Part shown: piece by piece, positions 16,004 to 24,740 of the stretch
How the letters are laid out: each line of letters begins with the position of its first letter
Position numbering within the stretch: the stretch's first letter is position 1
Assembly (NCBI GenBank): GCA_934424575.1
Contig: CAKRXU010000020.1
Coordinates: forward strand, 1 to 47,539
Origin: an uncultured Blautia sp.
GTDB taxonomy: Bacteria; Bacillota; Clostridia; Lachnospirales; Lachnospiraceae
Direction of reading: 5' to 3'
DNA length: 47,539 nucleotides
Translations under genes and position numbers: made by a program
Notes under the pieces: model-generated
Databases searched by the model: none
Told to the model about the DNA's origin: nothing
What the model saw: only the letters and a program-made list of their open reading frames with translations

Positions 16004-16863
16004 TATTTCGCCTCCCAGCGTCCGGAAGCACCGCATGGAAGTACCAGCCCGTTGGAGGTTACCGGAAGTCCGATCTCCTGGGAGTCAACATGTCCGTCGA
16101 AGTCTTTCAGCTCGGTTGCCAGCATATAAGTCAGTACGGCAGGAGCCAGACCTGTGGTGTAGGAGTTGATGAGGAAAAACAGCGGGTTCGGGCTTAAGAG
16201 TTTCACGCAGAGCTTGATCAGAGGATGGATCGCCTCCTCGATCTTCCAGATCTCACCCTTCGGTCCACGTCCGTAGGACGGCGGGTCCATGATGATCGCA
16301 TCGTAGTGATTGCCACGACGGATCTCACGCTCGACAAATTTCACACAGTCGTCCACCAGCCAGCGGATAGGTGCGTCAGAAAGTCCGGAAGCGGCAGCGT
16401 TTTCCTTCGCCCAGTTGACCATTCCCTTGGATGCGTCTACATGAGTAACCTGTGCACCGGCAGCAGCAGCAGCCAGAGTTGCACCGCCTGTGTAGGCAAA
16501 AAGGTTCAGCACTTTGATCGGACGGCCTGCATTACGGATCTTGTCACCAAACCAGTCCCAGTTGACAGCCTGCTCTGGGAAAAGTCCGGTGTGCTTGAAA
16601 CTGAATGGTTTCAGATGGAAAGTAAGATCTTTGTAATGGAGATCCCACTGCTGAGGGAGATCAAAGAATTCCCATTCACCGCCGCCTTTTTTGCTTCTGT
16701 GATAATGGGCGTTCATGTTTTTCCATCCACGGCTTACCTTCGGAGTGTCCCAGATCACCTGCGGATCCGGACGGACCAGAGTGTATTTCCCCCAGCGTTC
16801 CAGTTTTTCTCCACAGGAAGTGTCAATTACTTCGTATTCTTTCCAGTCATTTGCAATCCACAT
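16003..16863 (-). CDS. Class I SAM-dependent methyltransferase, RlmI-like
   Basis: A 286-residue methyltransferase of the COG1092/RlmI-type group. A short N-terminal part (about 1-85) precedes the Rossmann-like domain. SAM-binding motif I is VLNLFAYTGGATLAAAAAG (about 119-137), with acidic residue THVDASKGMV following, and the catalytic motif IV is IIMDPPSYGRGPKGE (about 193-207), the NPPxY/DPPSY form used for base methylation of rRNA. RlmI makes m5C1962 in 23S rRNA in E. coli and has an N-terminal PUA domain; no clear PUA is present here, so the target is uncertain. The ATG at 16863 follows AAGAAAGG. It is coupled downstream to a 10-Cys small protein. Confidence 0.82.
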   Translation of the reverse strand: MWIANDWKEYEVIDTSCGEKLERWGKYTLVRPDPQVIWDTPKVSRGWKNMNAHYHRSKKGGGEWEFFDLPQQWDLHYKDLTFHLKPFSFKHTGLFPEQAVNWDWFGDKIRNAGRPIKVLNLFAYTGGATLAAAAAGAQVTHVDASKGMVNWAKENAAASGLSDAPIRWLVDDCVKFVEREIRRGNHYDAIIMDPPSYGRGPKGEIWKIEEAIHPLIKLCVKLLSPNPLFFLINSYTTGLAPAVLTYMLATELKDFDGHVDSQEIGLPVTSNGLVLPCGASGRWEAK

Positions 16864-17173
16864 ATATGATAACCTTTCTTTAAGTACATTTTATAGAAAC
16901 AGAATATTCCTGTTTATTCAGTATAGGTGAAACAGCTCGATTCTGCAAGTAAAACTGTGGCGTTTTGTGTATAAGCAGGAGACTTTATGCAGAATTCACA
17001 CTTTATCACACTGATTCGAGAAAATTTTTTCTAAATACAGGCCTGGCGGGACTTGACAAGGGGGATTTTAGCATACTAAAATAGACGAGATAGTAATATT
17101 AGATATCAAAAGAAAAAAGAAATTTATATTATGCCGGTACAGGATTCTGGAAGCGGCACGAGGAGGACAAATT
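16864..17173. other. Divergent intergenic region (310 bp)
   Basis: Spacer between the methyltransferase (minus) and the aminotransferase (plus). It contains the promoter and palindrome described at 17053-17082 and an AGGAGG ribosome site just before 17174. I see no ORF or riboswitch core. Confidence 0.5.
17053..17082 (+). promoter_or_regulatory. Promoter of the aminotransferase gene with overlapping palindrome
   Basis: TTGACA (17053-17058), an 18-base spacer and TAAAAT (17077-17082). A perfect inverted repeat ATTTTAG-CATA-CTAAAAT (17065-17082) covers the spacer and -10, where a bound repressor would block RNA polymerase. The regulator is unknown. Confidence 0.6.
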
Positions 17174-18463
17174 ATGCAGAAGTACAGTGAAATGAGCAGA
17201 GAACAGCTTCTTGCTCTGAAGAAGGAACTGGATCAGCAGTATGCAGAGATCAAGGCACAGGGACTTGCCCTGGATATGTCTCGTGGTAAACCGGCGGCTG
17301 ACCAGCTTGATCTTTCCATGGACATGATGGATGTTCTGTCAAGCAGCGCAGACCTGAAATGCGAAACAGGTGTAGACTGCCGTAACTACGGTGTTATGGA
17401 TGGTATCCCGGAAGCCAAACGCCTTCTTGGAGAAATTTCAGAAGTGGCTCCGGAGAACATTATCATTTACGGTACTTCCAGCCTGAACGTTATGTTTGAT
17501 ACCGTAGCACGTTCCATGACTCACGGTGTTATGGGAAACACTCCATGGTGCAAACTTGACAAAGTAAAATTCCTCTGTCCTGTTCCGGGATATGACCGTC
17601 ATTTCAAAGTTACAGAATTCTTCGGAATCGAGATGATCAATGTTCCGATGACTCCACAGGGTCCGGACATGGATATGGTTGAGAAACTTGTAAGCGAAGA
17701 TCCTGCAATCAAAGGTATCTGGTGTGTTCCGAAATATTCCAACCCGCAGGGCTATACTTATTCAGAAGAAACAGTAAAGCGTTTTGCACGCCTGAAACCG
17801 GCAGCACCGGATTTCCGTATCTACTGGGACAATGCTTACAGCGTACATCATCTTTATGATGAAGAAGAGAAACAGGACTTCCTTCTTGAGATCCTGGAAG
17901 AATGTGCAAAAGCAGGCAACCCTGACATTGTTTACAAATTTACTTCCACATCCAAGATCAGTTTCCCGGGTTCTGGTATCGCAGCAGTAGCAGCATCCAA
18001 AGCAAACCTGGATGATTTCCGCAAATATATGACTGTTCAGACGATCGGACATGACAAACTGAATCAGCTTCGCCACGTAAGATTTTTCAAGAACCTGGAT
18101 GGTGTTCATGCACATATGAGCAAACATGCAGCAATCCTTCGCCCGAAATTCGAGATGGTAGAGTCTACCCTTGAAAAAGAACTCGGCGGACTTGGAATCG
18201 GAAGCTGGACAACACCGAAGGGTGGATACTTCATTTCCTTCGAATCCATGGACGGCTGTGCCAAAGCGATCGTTGCCAAAGCAAAAGAAGCAGGCGTTGT
18301 CATGACAGGTGCAGGGGCAACTTATCCATATGGCAAAGACCCGAAAGACAGCAATATCCGTATTGCACCGTCCTTCCCGCCAATTGACGAACTTGCCAAA
18401 GCAGCAGAAGTATTCGTTGTCTGCGTCAAACTCGCAAGCGTAGAGAAACTTCTGGCTGAATAA
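17174..18463 (+). CDS. Class I-type aminotransferase (aspartate aminotransferase-like)
   Basis: A 429-residue PLP enzyme matching the group of bacterial aminotransferases often listed as aspartate aminotransferase-like (class Ic-type). Features are LALDMSRGKPAADQLDLS (about 32-49) at the N-terminus, NYGVMDGIPEAKRLLGE (about 73-89), CVPKYSNPQGYTYSEETV (about 184-201), the PLP ring-stacking/Asp site FRIYWDNAYSVHHL (about 217-230), and the Schiff-base Lys in KFTSTSKISFPGSG (about 256-269), with Arg-rich ending IRIAPSFPP. It transfers an amino group between an amino acid and a keto acid; the substrate cannot be fixed from sequence. Ribosome site GAGGAGG. The L,D-transpeptidase-like gene follows after 24 bp and is probably in the same operon. 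Confidence 0.85.
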   Translation: MQKYSEMSREQLLALKKELDQQYAEIKAQGLALDMSRGKPAADQLDLSMDMMDVLSSSADLKCETGVDCRNYGVMDGIPEAKRLLGEISEVAPENIIIYGTSSLNVMFDTVARSMTHGVMGNTPWCKLDKVKFLCPVPGYDRHFKVTEFFGIEMINVPMTPQGPDMDMVEKLVSEDPAIKGIWCVPKYSNPQGYTYSEETVKRFARLKPAAPDFRIYWDNAYSVHHLYDEEEKQDFLLEILEECAKAGNPDIVYKFTSTSKISFPGSGIAAVAASKANLDDFRKYMTVQTIGHDKLNQLRHVRFFKNLDGVHAHMSKHAAILRPKFEMVESTLEKELGGLGIGSWTTPKGGYFISFESMDGCAKAIVAKAKEAGVVMTGAGATYPYGKDPKDSNIRIAPSFPPIDELAKAAEVFVVCVKLASVEKLLAE

Positions 18464-18487
18464 GACAGGAGCTATAAAGGAGGCATC

Positions 18488-19900
18488 ATGGCAGAAGAAA
18501 ACACAGGGATGAGCAGAGGAAGAAAGATACTGGTAGGCTTCATTGTTGTGCTGTTTTTACTGACCATTGGTGCCTACTTTTTTGGAGTATATTATTTTAC
18601 AGAACATTTCCTGCCGGGAACGCAGGTGAATGGTTTTAACTGCTCTTACATGACGCAGGAAGAAACAGAGAAACTTCTGGCAGAAAAAACCAGCGTATAT
18701 GTTCTTGCCATTCAGACCAGAGGAAACGGTCAGGAGAGCATTTCAGCAGACGAGATTGATCTGAAATACACTTCTGATGGAAGTGTGAACCGAATGCTCC
18801 ACGAGCAGAAGCGTTTTCAGTGGTTCCTCGCATTCAGCCAGCACAAATCCTGGGAGGTTCCATCCTCTGTTTCTTATAACCTGAATAAGTTTGAGCAGGT
18901 TATTAATGCTCTGAACTGTATGCAGGACAATCAGGAACCTTATGATGCATACATAAAGCAAAATGACGATGGATTTGAAGTCGTGCCGGAAATAGAAGGA
19001 ACCAAAATTGATAAAGAGAAACTGCAAAAAGATATTTCCAATGCAGTTACAACAGGAATAACGCTGGTAAATCTTGAAGTGGACGGATGCTATATAAATC
19101 CGACAGTGTATGGTGATGAACTGACAGAGGACTGTAAGCAGATGAATGAGCTGACAGATGTGGTGATCACCTATGACTTCAGTGATCGTAAGGAAACTGT
19201 TGACCGTACACTGATCAAGGAATGGCTCAGCCGGGATGAGGATGGAAATCTGATGCTGGATCGTGATGCAATAGCATCTTATGTTGGACAACTTGCATCA
19301 AAATATGATACAGTTGGTATGGAACGTTCTTTTTCAACTTATGATAACAGAGATATCACCGTATCCGGTGGTACCTATGGATGGCTGATCGATCAGCCGC
19401 AAGAAGCTGACGCTCTGTACCAGGCGATCATGGATAAGAAAACACAGGTGAGAGAACCGGTATATGCACAGGAAGCGGCGAGCCGCGACACAAATGATAT
19501 CGGATATTCCTATGTGGAAGTCAATCTTACTGCCCGCAGACTTGTACTTTATAAAAGTGGAAATCCTGTTGTAGATACAGGGATTTCCATTAGCAGCAGT
19601 ACACCGGATGGCGTCTATTCGATCGAAGAAAAGAAAAACCAGCAGACAGTTGGAAATATGATGACAGACTGCTGGATGTCCTTTACGGATGATCTTGGAA
19701 TCTATGGTGATCCGGGGTTTGAGCCTGGGGAGGCAACGGAAAGTGAAGCAGACAGTTTTGGAAGTTCGCCAGAGTCAGATTTCAGTTCGGATATGACGGA
19801 CTGGAGCAGCACAGAGGGCTGTATTGTCCTGCCGGAAGAAGCGGCACAGGAGTTGTATCAGAACGTAGAAACCGGTATGCCGGTGGTTATTTATAAATAA
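18488..19900 (+). CDS. L,D-transpeptidase-like (YkuD) membrane-anchored protein with altered active site
   Basis: A 470-residue protein with a short cytoplasmic start, one membrane anchor (about 15-37), a long extracellular part resembling paired peptidoglycan-binding (PG_binding_4) repeats (about 45-320), and a C-terminal YkuD-type domain (from VEVNLTARRLVLYKSG, about 345). Active L,D-transpeptidases have a His in a G-(F/I)-H segment and a SHGC motif. Here the first reads LGIYGDP and the second reads SSTEGCIVLP, so Cys445 remains but both expected His are replaced (Tyr and Glu). A Ser/Glu/Asp-rich stretch of about 35 residues lies between them. It may be a non-catalytic wall-binding protein. 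Ribosome site AAAGGAGG. Context with Ddl and MurF supports a cell-wall role. Confidence 0.78.
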   Translation: MAEENTGMSRGRKILVGFIVVLFLLTIGAYFFGVYYFTEHFLPGTQVNGFNCSYMTQEETEKLLAEKTSVYVLAIQTRGNGQESISADEIDLKYTSDGSVNRMLHEQKRFQWFLAFSQHKSWEVPSSVSYNLNKFEQVINALNCMQDNQEPYDAYIKQNDDGFEVVPEIEGTKIDKEKLQKDISNAVTTGITLVNLEVDGCYINPTVYGDELTEDCKQMNELTDVVITYDFSDRKETVDRTLIKEWLSRDEDGNLMLDRDAIASYVGQLASKYDTVGMERSFSTYDNRDITVSGGTYGWLIDQPQEADALYQAIMDKKTQVREPVYAQEAASRDTNDIGYSYVEVNLTARRLVLYKSGNPVVDTGISISSSTPDGVYSIEEKKNQQTVGNMMTDCWMSFTDDLGIYGDPGFEPGEATESEADSFGSSPESDFSSDMTDWSSTEGCIVLPEEAAQELYQNVETGMPVVIYK

Positions 19901-19912
19901 GAACAGGTAAAA

Positions 19913-19952
19913 TGCTGCAGAGATTCTGAAGTGAATTTTTGCAGCAGTTTTT
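19913..19952 (+). terminator. Hairpin terminator before ddl
   Basis: TGCTGCA (19913-19919) pairs with TGCAGCA (19940-19946), with an inner ATTC/GAAT helix, followed by a T-run. It may only partly terminate, since ddl begins 25 bp later without an obvious separate promoter. Confidence 0.65.
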
Positions 19953-19977
19953 GCTTTCCTTAAGGAGATGGAAGAAT

Positions 19978-21012
19978 ATGAAAATTGTTGTATTAGCAGG
20001 TGGAACCAGTACAGAAAGAGATGTTTCTATCGTATCAGGAACAGGAATCTGTCAGGCACTCAGACAGAAAGGACATCAGGCGATCCTGGTGGATGTATTC
20101 TGTGGTCTCGAAACCGTAAACTGGGAAGATCCGTTCCCGGCAGAATACGATGTTGAAAAAGCAGCAGAGTATATCAAGGGCTTTAATCCGCAGATGAAAG
20201 AATTAAAGAAAGCCCGCAGAGATTTCTTCGGACCAAATGTCATCGAACTCTGCAAAAAAGCCGACTTTGTTTTCCTCGGACTTCACGGTGCAAACGGAGA
20301 GGACGGCAAATTACAGGCAGCTTTTGACCTGATGGGAATTCCTTATACCGGAACCGGATGCTTAAGCAGTGCGATGGCAATGGATAAAGGCGTGACCAAA
20401 GCAATGTTTCAGATGAGAGGCGTAAGCACACCGGGCGGAAAAGCCATGAAGAAAAAAGACCGTCAGGACTCTCTTGCGGCACTTGGCATGGAATTTCCTG
20501 TAGTTGTCAAGACATGCTGCGGTGGTTCCAGCATCGGTGTCTATATCGTAGATAACCAGGAAGATTATGTCAAAGCACTGGATGAAGCTTTTGAATACGA
20601 AAACGAAGTTGTCATCGAAGAATTCATCAAGGGTGTGGAATACACAGTTGCGGTCGTTGACGGAACAGCCTATCCAGTAGTTCAGATCGTGCCAAAAGAA
20701 GGATTCTACGATTATGAGAACAAATACAAACCAGGTGCAGTACAGGAAACCTGCCCGGCTCCGATCTCAGAGGAACTGACAAAGCGCCTTCAGGAAGCAG
20801 CAGTGGACGGCTATCATGCACTGGAAATGGAAAGCTACGCAAGACTTGACTTCATCGTGACCGAAGACGAAAAGATCTACTGCCTGGAAGCCAACACCCT
20901 CCCGGGAATGACCCCGACCAGCCTGATCCCGCAGGAAGCAGCCGTTCTCGGAATGGACTATCCGACGCTGTGCGAGGAACTGATCCGCGTTTCACAGAAA
21001 AAGTATGATTAA
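19978..21012 (+). CDS. ddl: D-alanine--D-alanine ligase
   Basis: A 344-residue ATP-grasp ligase. I place the start at the ATG at 19978 (MKIVVLAGGTSTERDVS), ten bases after AAGGAG; an upstream in-frame ATG at 19939 has no site and sits in the terminator. The N-domain has AGGTSTERDVSIVSG (about 6-20) and FLGLHGANGEDGKLQ (about 97-111). The ATP-grasp region has KTCCGGSSIGVYIV (about 180-193) and EEFIKGVEYTVAVVDG (about 216-231). The Mg/D-Ala site is YCLEANTLPGMTPTSLIPQ (about 300-318). It joins two D-Ala residues for the peptidoglycan stem, the substrate of MurF, which is the next gene. The second-substrate pocket reads FYDYENKY, consistent with D-Ala rather than D-Lac ligases. Confidence 0.93.
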   Translation: MKIVVLAGGTSTERDVSIVSGTGICQALRQKGHQAILVDVFCGLETVNWEDPFPAEYDVEKAAEYIKGFNPQMKELKKARRDFFGPNVIELCKKADFVFLGLHGANGEDGKLQAAFDLMGIPYTGTGCLSSAMAMDKGVTKAMFQMRGVSTPGGKAMKKKDRQDSLAALGMEFPVVVKTCCGGSSIGVYIVDNQEDYVKALDEAFEYENEVVIEEFIKGVEYTVAVVDGTAYPVVQIVPKEGFYDYENKYKPGAVQETCPAPISEELTKRLQEAAVDGYHALEMESYARLDFIVTEDEKIYCLEANTLPGMTPTSLIPQEAAVLGMDYPTLCEELIRVSQKKYD

Positions 21013-21158
21013 CAGATGAATATGCACAAGAAGAAGTAGATAGATGCGTTGTGCTTGCACATAAGCAGATATTTACTTATTCTTGTATATGGGCAGCGCC
21101 CATCACCGAGATGTAATGAAATGGAATCGAGGCAGCATATGAATGAAAGGAAATCGAT

Positions 21159-22529
21159 ATGAAAAATCTTACTATAAAGAATCTTACCGAAGTCTGTTCC
21201 GGTACATACCATGGTCCGGAAACTGTGATGGACAGGGAAGTTTCCTCCATCACCACAGACAGCCGCAAGATTGAAAAAGACAGCCTGTTTGTTCCGATCG
21301 TAGGAGAACGTGTAGACGCACACCGTTTTATCCCGGATGTCATGAGCAAGGGTGCACTTGTCACACTTTCAGAGAGAGAACTGGAGAATGCAGATTTTCC
21401 ATATATCCAGGTAGGATCTTCTCTTCAGGCAGTGAAGGATATCGCAGAGTTTTATCTGAAACAGCTTCAGATCCCTGTTGTCGGAATCACCGGAAGTGTT
21501 GGCAAGACCAGCACAAAAGAAGTGATCGCTTCTGTCCTCAAAGAAAAATACCGCACACTCAAGACACAGGGAAACTTCAATAACGAACTTGGACTTCCAC
21601 TGACTGTTTTTCGCCTGAGAGATGAGGATCAGATTGCAGTTCTGGAAATGGGGATCAGTGATTTCGGTGAGATGACCAGACTGACAAAAATCGCCAGACC
21701 AGATACCTGTGTGATCACAAACATCGGAACCTGCCATCTTGAAAATCTCGGAGACCGCGATGGTGTGCTCAAGGCCAAAACAGAGATCTTTAAGTCCATG
21801 AACCCGAAGGGACACATCGTCCTGAATGGCGACGATGATAAGCTGGCGACAGTAAGCGGATACAATGGCATCAAGCCAGTATTTTTCGGGCTGAACTCAG
21901 AGCGTGACGTATATGCAGATCAGATCGAGAGCAAAGGACTCAAGGGTGTTGCCTGCCGCATCCATCTTGGAGAGGATGCTTTTGATGTGCTTGTTCCGAC
22001 GCCAGGAATCCATATGGTCTACAATGCACTGGCAGCCGCTGCTGTAGGACGCATTTACGAGCTTTCCATCGAGGAGATCAAGAGAGGCATCGAAAGCCTG
22101 GAAACGATCCGTGGACGTTTCAAAATGATCGAGACAGATAAATTCCTGATAGTGGATGACTGCTACAACGCAAACCCGATGTCCATGAAAGCTTCTCTTG
22201 ATGTTCTTCACGATGGTGAAGGACGAAGAGTGGCGATCCTTGGAGATATGGGTGAGCTTGGAGAGAATGAGATCGCACTTCACGAAGAAGTTGGAACTCA
22301 TGCAGCACAGTGCGGAATCGATGTATGCATCTGTGTCGGTGCGCTTTCTGCGCATATGGCAGAAGCTGCACGCAAAGCAGACCCGGAATTTAAAGTGATT
22401 TATGAAGAAAGCCGGGAATCTCTCCTTGAGCATCTTGGAGATCTTGTTCAGGAGGGAGATACGATCCTTGTAAAAGCATCCCACTTCATGCAGTTTGAAG
22501 AGGTTGTCAAGGCACTGGAAGAAATGTAA
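21159..22529 (+). CDS. murF: UDP-N-acetylmuramoyl-tripeptide--D-alanyl-D-alanine ligase
   Basis: A 456-residue Mur ligase. The N-terminal UDP-binding domain has SSITTDSRKIEKDSLFVPIV (about 25-44). The central ATPase domain has the P-loop VVGITGSVGKTSTKEVIASV (about 106-125), QGNFNNELGLPLTVF (about 137-151), VLEMGISDFGEMTRL and ITNIGTCHLENLGDRDG (about 187-203). The C-terminal domain has DDCYNANPMSMKASLDVL (about 328-345), the D-Ala-D-Ala-binding region. It adds D-Ala-D-Ala to UDP-MurNAc-tripeptide. Ribosome site GAAAGGAAA. It lies 146 bp after ddl, with a small ATGGGC/GCCCAT hairpin between them but no strong terminator. Confidence 0.95.
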   Translation: MKNLTIKNLTEVCSGTYHGPETVMDREVSSITTDSRKIEKDSLFVPIVGERVDAHRFIPDVMSKGALVTLSERELENADFPYIQVGSSLQAVKDIAEFYLKQLQIPVVGITGSVGKTSTKEVIASVLKEKYRTLKTQGNFNNELGLPLTVFRLRDEDQIAVLEMGISDFGEMTRLTKIARPDTCVITNIGTCHLENLGDRDGVLKAKTEIFKSMNPKGHIVLNGDDDKLATVSGYNGIKPVFFGLNSERDVYADQIESKGLKGVACRIHLGEDAFDVLVPTPGIHMVYNALAAAAVGRIYELSIEEIKRGIESLETIRGRFKMIETDKFLIVDDCYNANPMSMKASLDVLHDGEGRRVAILGDMGELGENEIALHEEVGTHAAQCGIDVCICVGALSAHMAEAARKADPEFKVIYEESRESLLEHLGDLVQEGDTILVKASHFMQFEEVVKALEEM

Positions 22530-22571
22530 ATCTCAGGCTATGAAAGATCCGGCCAGAATATAAAGCGACAG

Positions 22572-22637
22572 AAACTCCTCATGGGAGGCTGAATTATCAC
22601 GAAAAACGGATAAATCAGCCTTTCAGGGGAGTTTTTC
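22572..22637 (+). terminator. Terminator after murF
   Basis: A long interrupted stem: AAACTCC and GGCTGAatTATC arms pair with GATAaaTCAGCC and GGGAGTTT, followed by TTTTCGTATTTT. Confidence 0.8.
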
Positions 22638-22766
22638 GTATTTTCCAGGGAGAATTTGACGAACGATTTTTGTTTCCTGCAGGTTCATACGGGTGTAGAA
22701 TGGGAATTAACAGCAGAAGAAAAGCCGAGAAGGTGTCGGAGAGATTGTAAAAGCAAGGAGGGGCTT

Positions 22767-23387
22767 ATGCTGGAGCGAATCATGAACCTGCAGATACTGC
22801 TTTGCATCATGGCAGCCGCCGGAGCTTTCGGAGCGGTGGGCATGCTGGCAGTACACCTTACTTACAGAAGAACTCTGCGAAGAACAAATACGGTCACAAG
22901 CCTTAAGGAGAAATGGCTGAACCTATGGAAAACAAGAGATAAACTGTTGAACAGGATGAACCTTCTGGTCTGGGTACCGTCTCTTCTGTCAACGATATGT
23001 CTGGGACTGGCAGTTTTGTTTGTCACGAGACTTGATTGGGCAAGCGGTCTTCCACTTCGATATCTTTATCTGGGAACGGCGATCCCAATTGTACTGATGA
23101 TTTTGAGACAGGCTCTGGATTTCGCCTACAGGGAGGAACTTGTGATGAATTCTCTTGCAGATTATATCCTTTCTGCACGGACAAGGCGGGAAGAAACTGT
23201 TACACCGAGGAAGGCAGAACCAGCCGCACCACTTCCAAAGGTGGATCCTGTTCTTCAGGAAGAAATGGTGGAGAAGATCACAGCAAGTATCCGTCAGACC
23301 GCTGCAACAGGAAGTCATTTCAGCAAAATGCTGAGTCCGGAGGAAGAGGAGATCATGCGTGAGATCATCCGGGAATTTATGGAATAA
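22767..23387 (+). CDS. Membrane protein of unknown function
   Basis: A 206-residue protein I do not recognise. I start it at the ATG at 22767 (MLERIMNLQIL), which follows AAGGAGGGG; a longer frame to 22656 lacks a ribosome site. Hydrophobic segments lie at about 7-29, 65-84 and 95-112, with a basic loop (LTYRRTLRRTN) after the first, so three membrane passes are likely. The last 80 residues are soluble and charged: a Pro-rich linker (KAEPAAPLPKVDP) then predicted helices ending SPEEEEIMREIIREFME. It follows the murF terminator and has no obvious operon partner. A coiled or partner-binding cytoplasmic tail is inferred. Confidence 0.65.
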   Translation: MLERIMNLQILLCIMAAAGAFGAVGMLAVHLTYRRTLRRTNTVTSLKEKWLNLWKTRDKLLNRMNLLVWVPSLLSTICLGLAVLFVTRLDWASGLPLRYLYLGTAIPIVLMILRQALDFAYREELVMNSLADYILSARTRREETVTPRKAEPAAPLPKVDPVLQEEMVEKITASIRQTAATGSHFSKMLSPEEEEIMREIIREFME

Positions 23388-23409
23388 CGAGCTCTGGGAG
23401 AAATATTTC

Positions 23410-23438
23410 TTGTAGAAGATGGAAGCGTTTGTTATACT
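23410..23438 (+). promoter_or_regulatory. Promoter of the acyltransferase gene
   Basis: TTGTAG (23410-23415), a 17-base spacer and TATACT (23433-23438), 100 bp before the ATG at 23538. Confidence 0.55.
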
Positions 23439-23537
23439 TTCACTGGGTCATGCCAGAGCTTGAAGATGGGTATGATGACAGAAAACAAAGGAGAAGAGTC
23501 TGAGTGATCACCAAAACTTAGACTCATAAGAAGCGAT

Positions 23538-24608
23538 ATGAACAAAAAAAGAATTACCTGGATAGAGCTGCTTCGGATCGTTGCCTGCATCGGAGTGATC
23601 GGAATCCACGTTGCATCACAGCACTTTCGAGATATGCCGCTGGATTCTGGTGTATGGAGAGTCTCTAATTTTTATCATGGAATCAATCGATTTGCGGTTT
23701 CAGTATTTGTTATGATCAGTGGAACGTTGTATCTGGACAGCAAAAGAAAATGGTCTTTGAAGAAGCTATGGACGAAGAATATCTTTCAGCTTGTTGTGGT
23801 ATATGTGTTCTGGCAGATCTTTTATGCCGTGTACAGGATCTTAGTGGCAGGAAAACCGGCGATAGGTTCTGTGGAATTTTTTAAAAAGATACTGATCTAC
23901 TGCAGTGAATCTTATTTTCATTTGTGGTATCTTCCAATGCTGGCAGGACTTTTGAGCGTGACACCACTTCTGTGGGAGATCGTGAATTGCGAACGAGGTA
24001 AGAAATGGGAGGAATATCTGATCCTGCTGTTTCTGTTTATCAAGATCATACCGTATACTGTCGATGCTTTTTCATTCTCAATGAAAGAATATGTCATGAA
24101 TATACTGAATACGGTCCGACCGGGACTGATCATAAATTATGCCGGATATTTTATATTGGGGCATTATCTGTCTCATTATGAGATCTCCAAAAAAATGGAA
24201 TATATTATTTATGCTTTGGGAATTGGTCTGATCAGTGCGGGAATTCTGCTGGGGCAGTATATCTCTCCACAGAGGGGAACGGCACTTCAGGATTATTACG
24301 AAAACTTCACACTGGCTGTATTTTTCTGGGGAAGTACGATATTTCTGTTTTTTAAAAATCATGTATCCAGGATACAATGGACGGAGAAACAGGAAAGGAT
24401 CATCTGTAAATTTGGAGGCTATACGTTTGGAATTTACCTGATTCATGTATTTTTCCGCGATATTCTGTATAGAGCCGGAGTGGACAGTATGATGATCGGA
24501 AATACATTTATTGCGATTCCAATGGTCATGGTATGTATCTTTGTACTTAGCTGCATTGCAGTAATACTTATCAGGAAAATACCGGTTTTGGGCAAATGGA
24601 TCATGTAA
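23538..24608 (+). CDS. Acyltransferase-3 family membrane protein
   Basis: A 356-residue integral membrane protein with about ten hydrophobic helices, of the acyltransferase-3 (OafA/WecH-like) family. The N-terminal signature is WIELLRIVACIGVIGIHVAS (about 8-27), containing the conserved R-x10-H arrangement with His near 24. YFHLWYLPMLAGLLSVTPLL (about 124-143) is the usual second motif. The C-terminal GGYTFGIYLIHVFFRDIL (about 293-310) closes the family pattern. Members O-acetylate sugars, peptidoglycan or antibiotics, or act in teichoic and exopolysaccharide decoration; the substrate is not readable. It is alone in its unit. Codon use is somewhat more AT-rich than neighbours such as murF. 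Confidence 0.85.
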   Translation: MNKKRITWIELLRIVACIGVIGIHVASQHFRDMPLDSGVWRVSNFYHGINRFAVSVFVMISGTLYLDSKRKWSLKKLWTKNIFQLVVVYVFWQIFYAVYRILVAGKPAIGSVEFFKKILIYCSESYFHLWYLPMLAGLLSVTPLLWEIVNCERGKKWEEYLILLFLFIKIIPYTVDAFSFSMKEYVMNILNTVRPGLIINYAGYFILGHYLSHYEISKKMEYIIYALGIGLISAGILLGQYISPQRGTALQDYYENFTLAVFFWGSTIFLFFKNHVSRIQWTEKQERIICKFGGYTFGIYLIHVFFRDILYRAGVDSMMIGNTFIAIPMVMVCIFVLSCIAVILIRKIPVLGKWIM

Positions 24609-24662
24609 GGATTCTTAGAGTCTGAAATCTGATAAAGAAGCCAAGAAGCCGGTAAAATTAAA

Positions 24663-24707
24663 ATCTGCCGTTTACAGTGAGTGTACTGTGAATGGCAGAT
24701 CTTTTTT
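24663..24707. terminator. Bidirectional terminator between convergent genes
   Basis: ATCTGCC (24663-24669) with GGCAGAT (24694-24700) and an inner ACAGT/ACTGT helix. T-run CTTTTTT on plus, and GATTTTAATTTT on minus. Confidence 0.88.
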
Positions 24708-24740
24708 GCTTTTGGAAAGTGTTCAGTATTTTCGTAGATG

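Noticed and set aside
18488..19900. Frameshift as the reason for the altered L,D-transpeptidase motif
   Set aside because: The frame stays open and in register up to the usual PVVIYK ending, so the motif change is substitution, not a shift.
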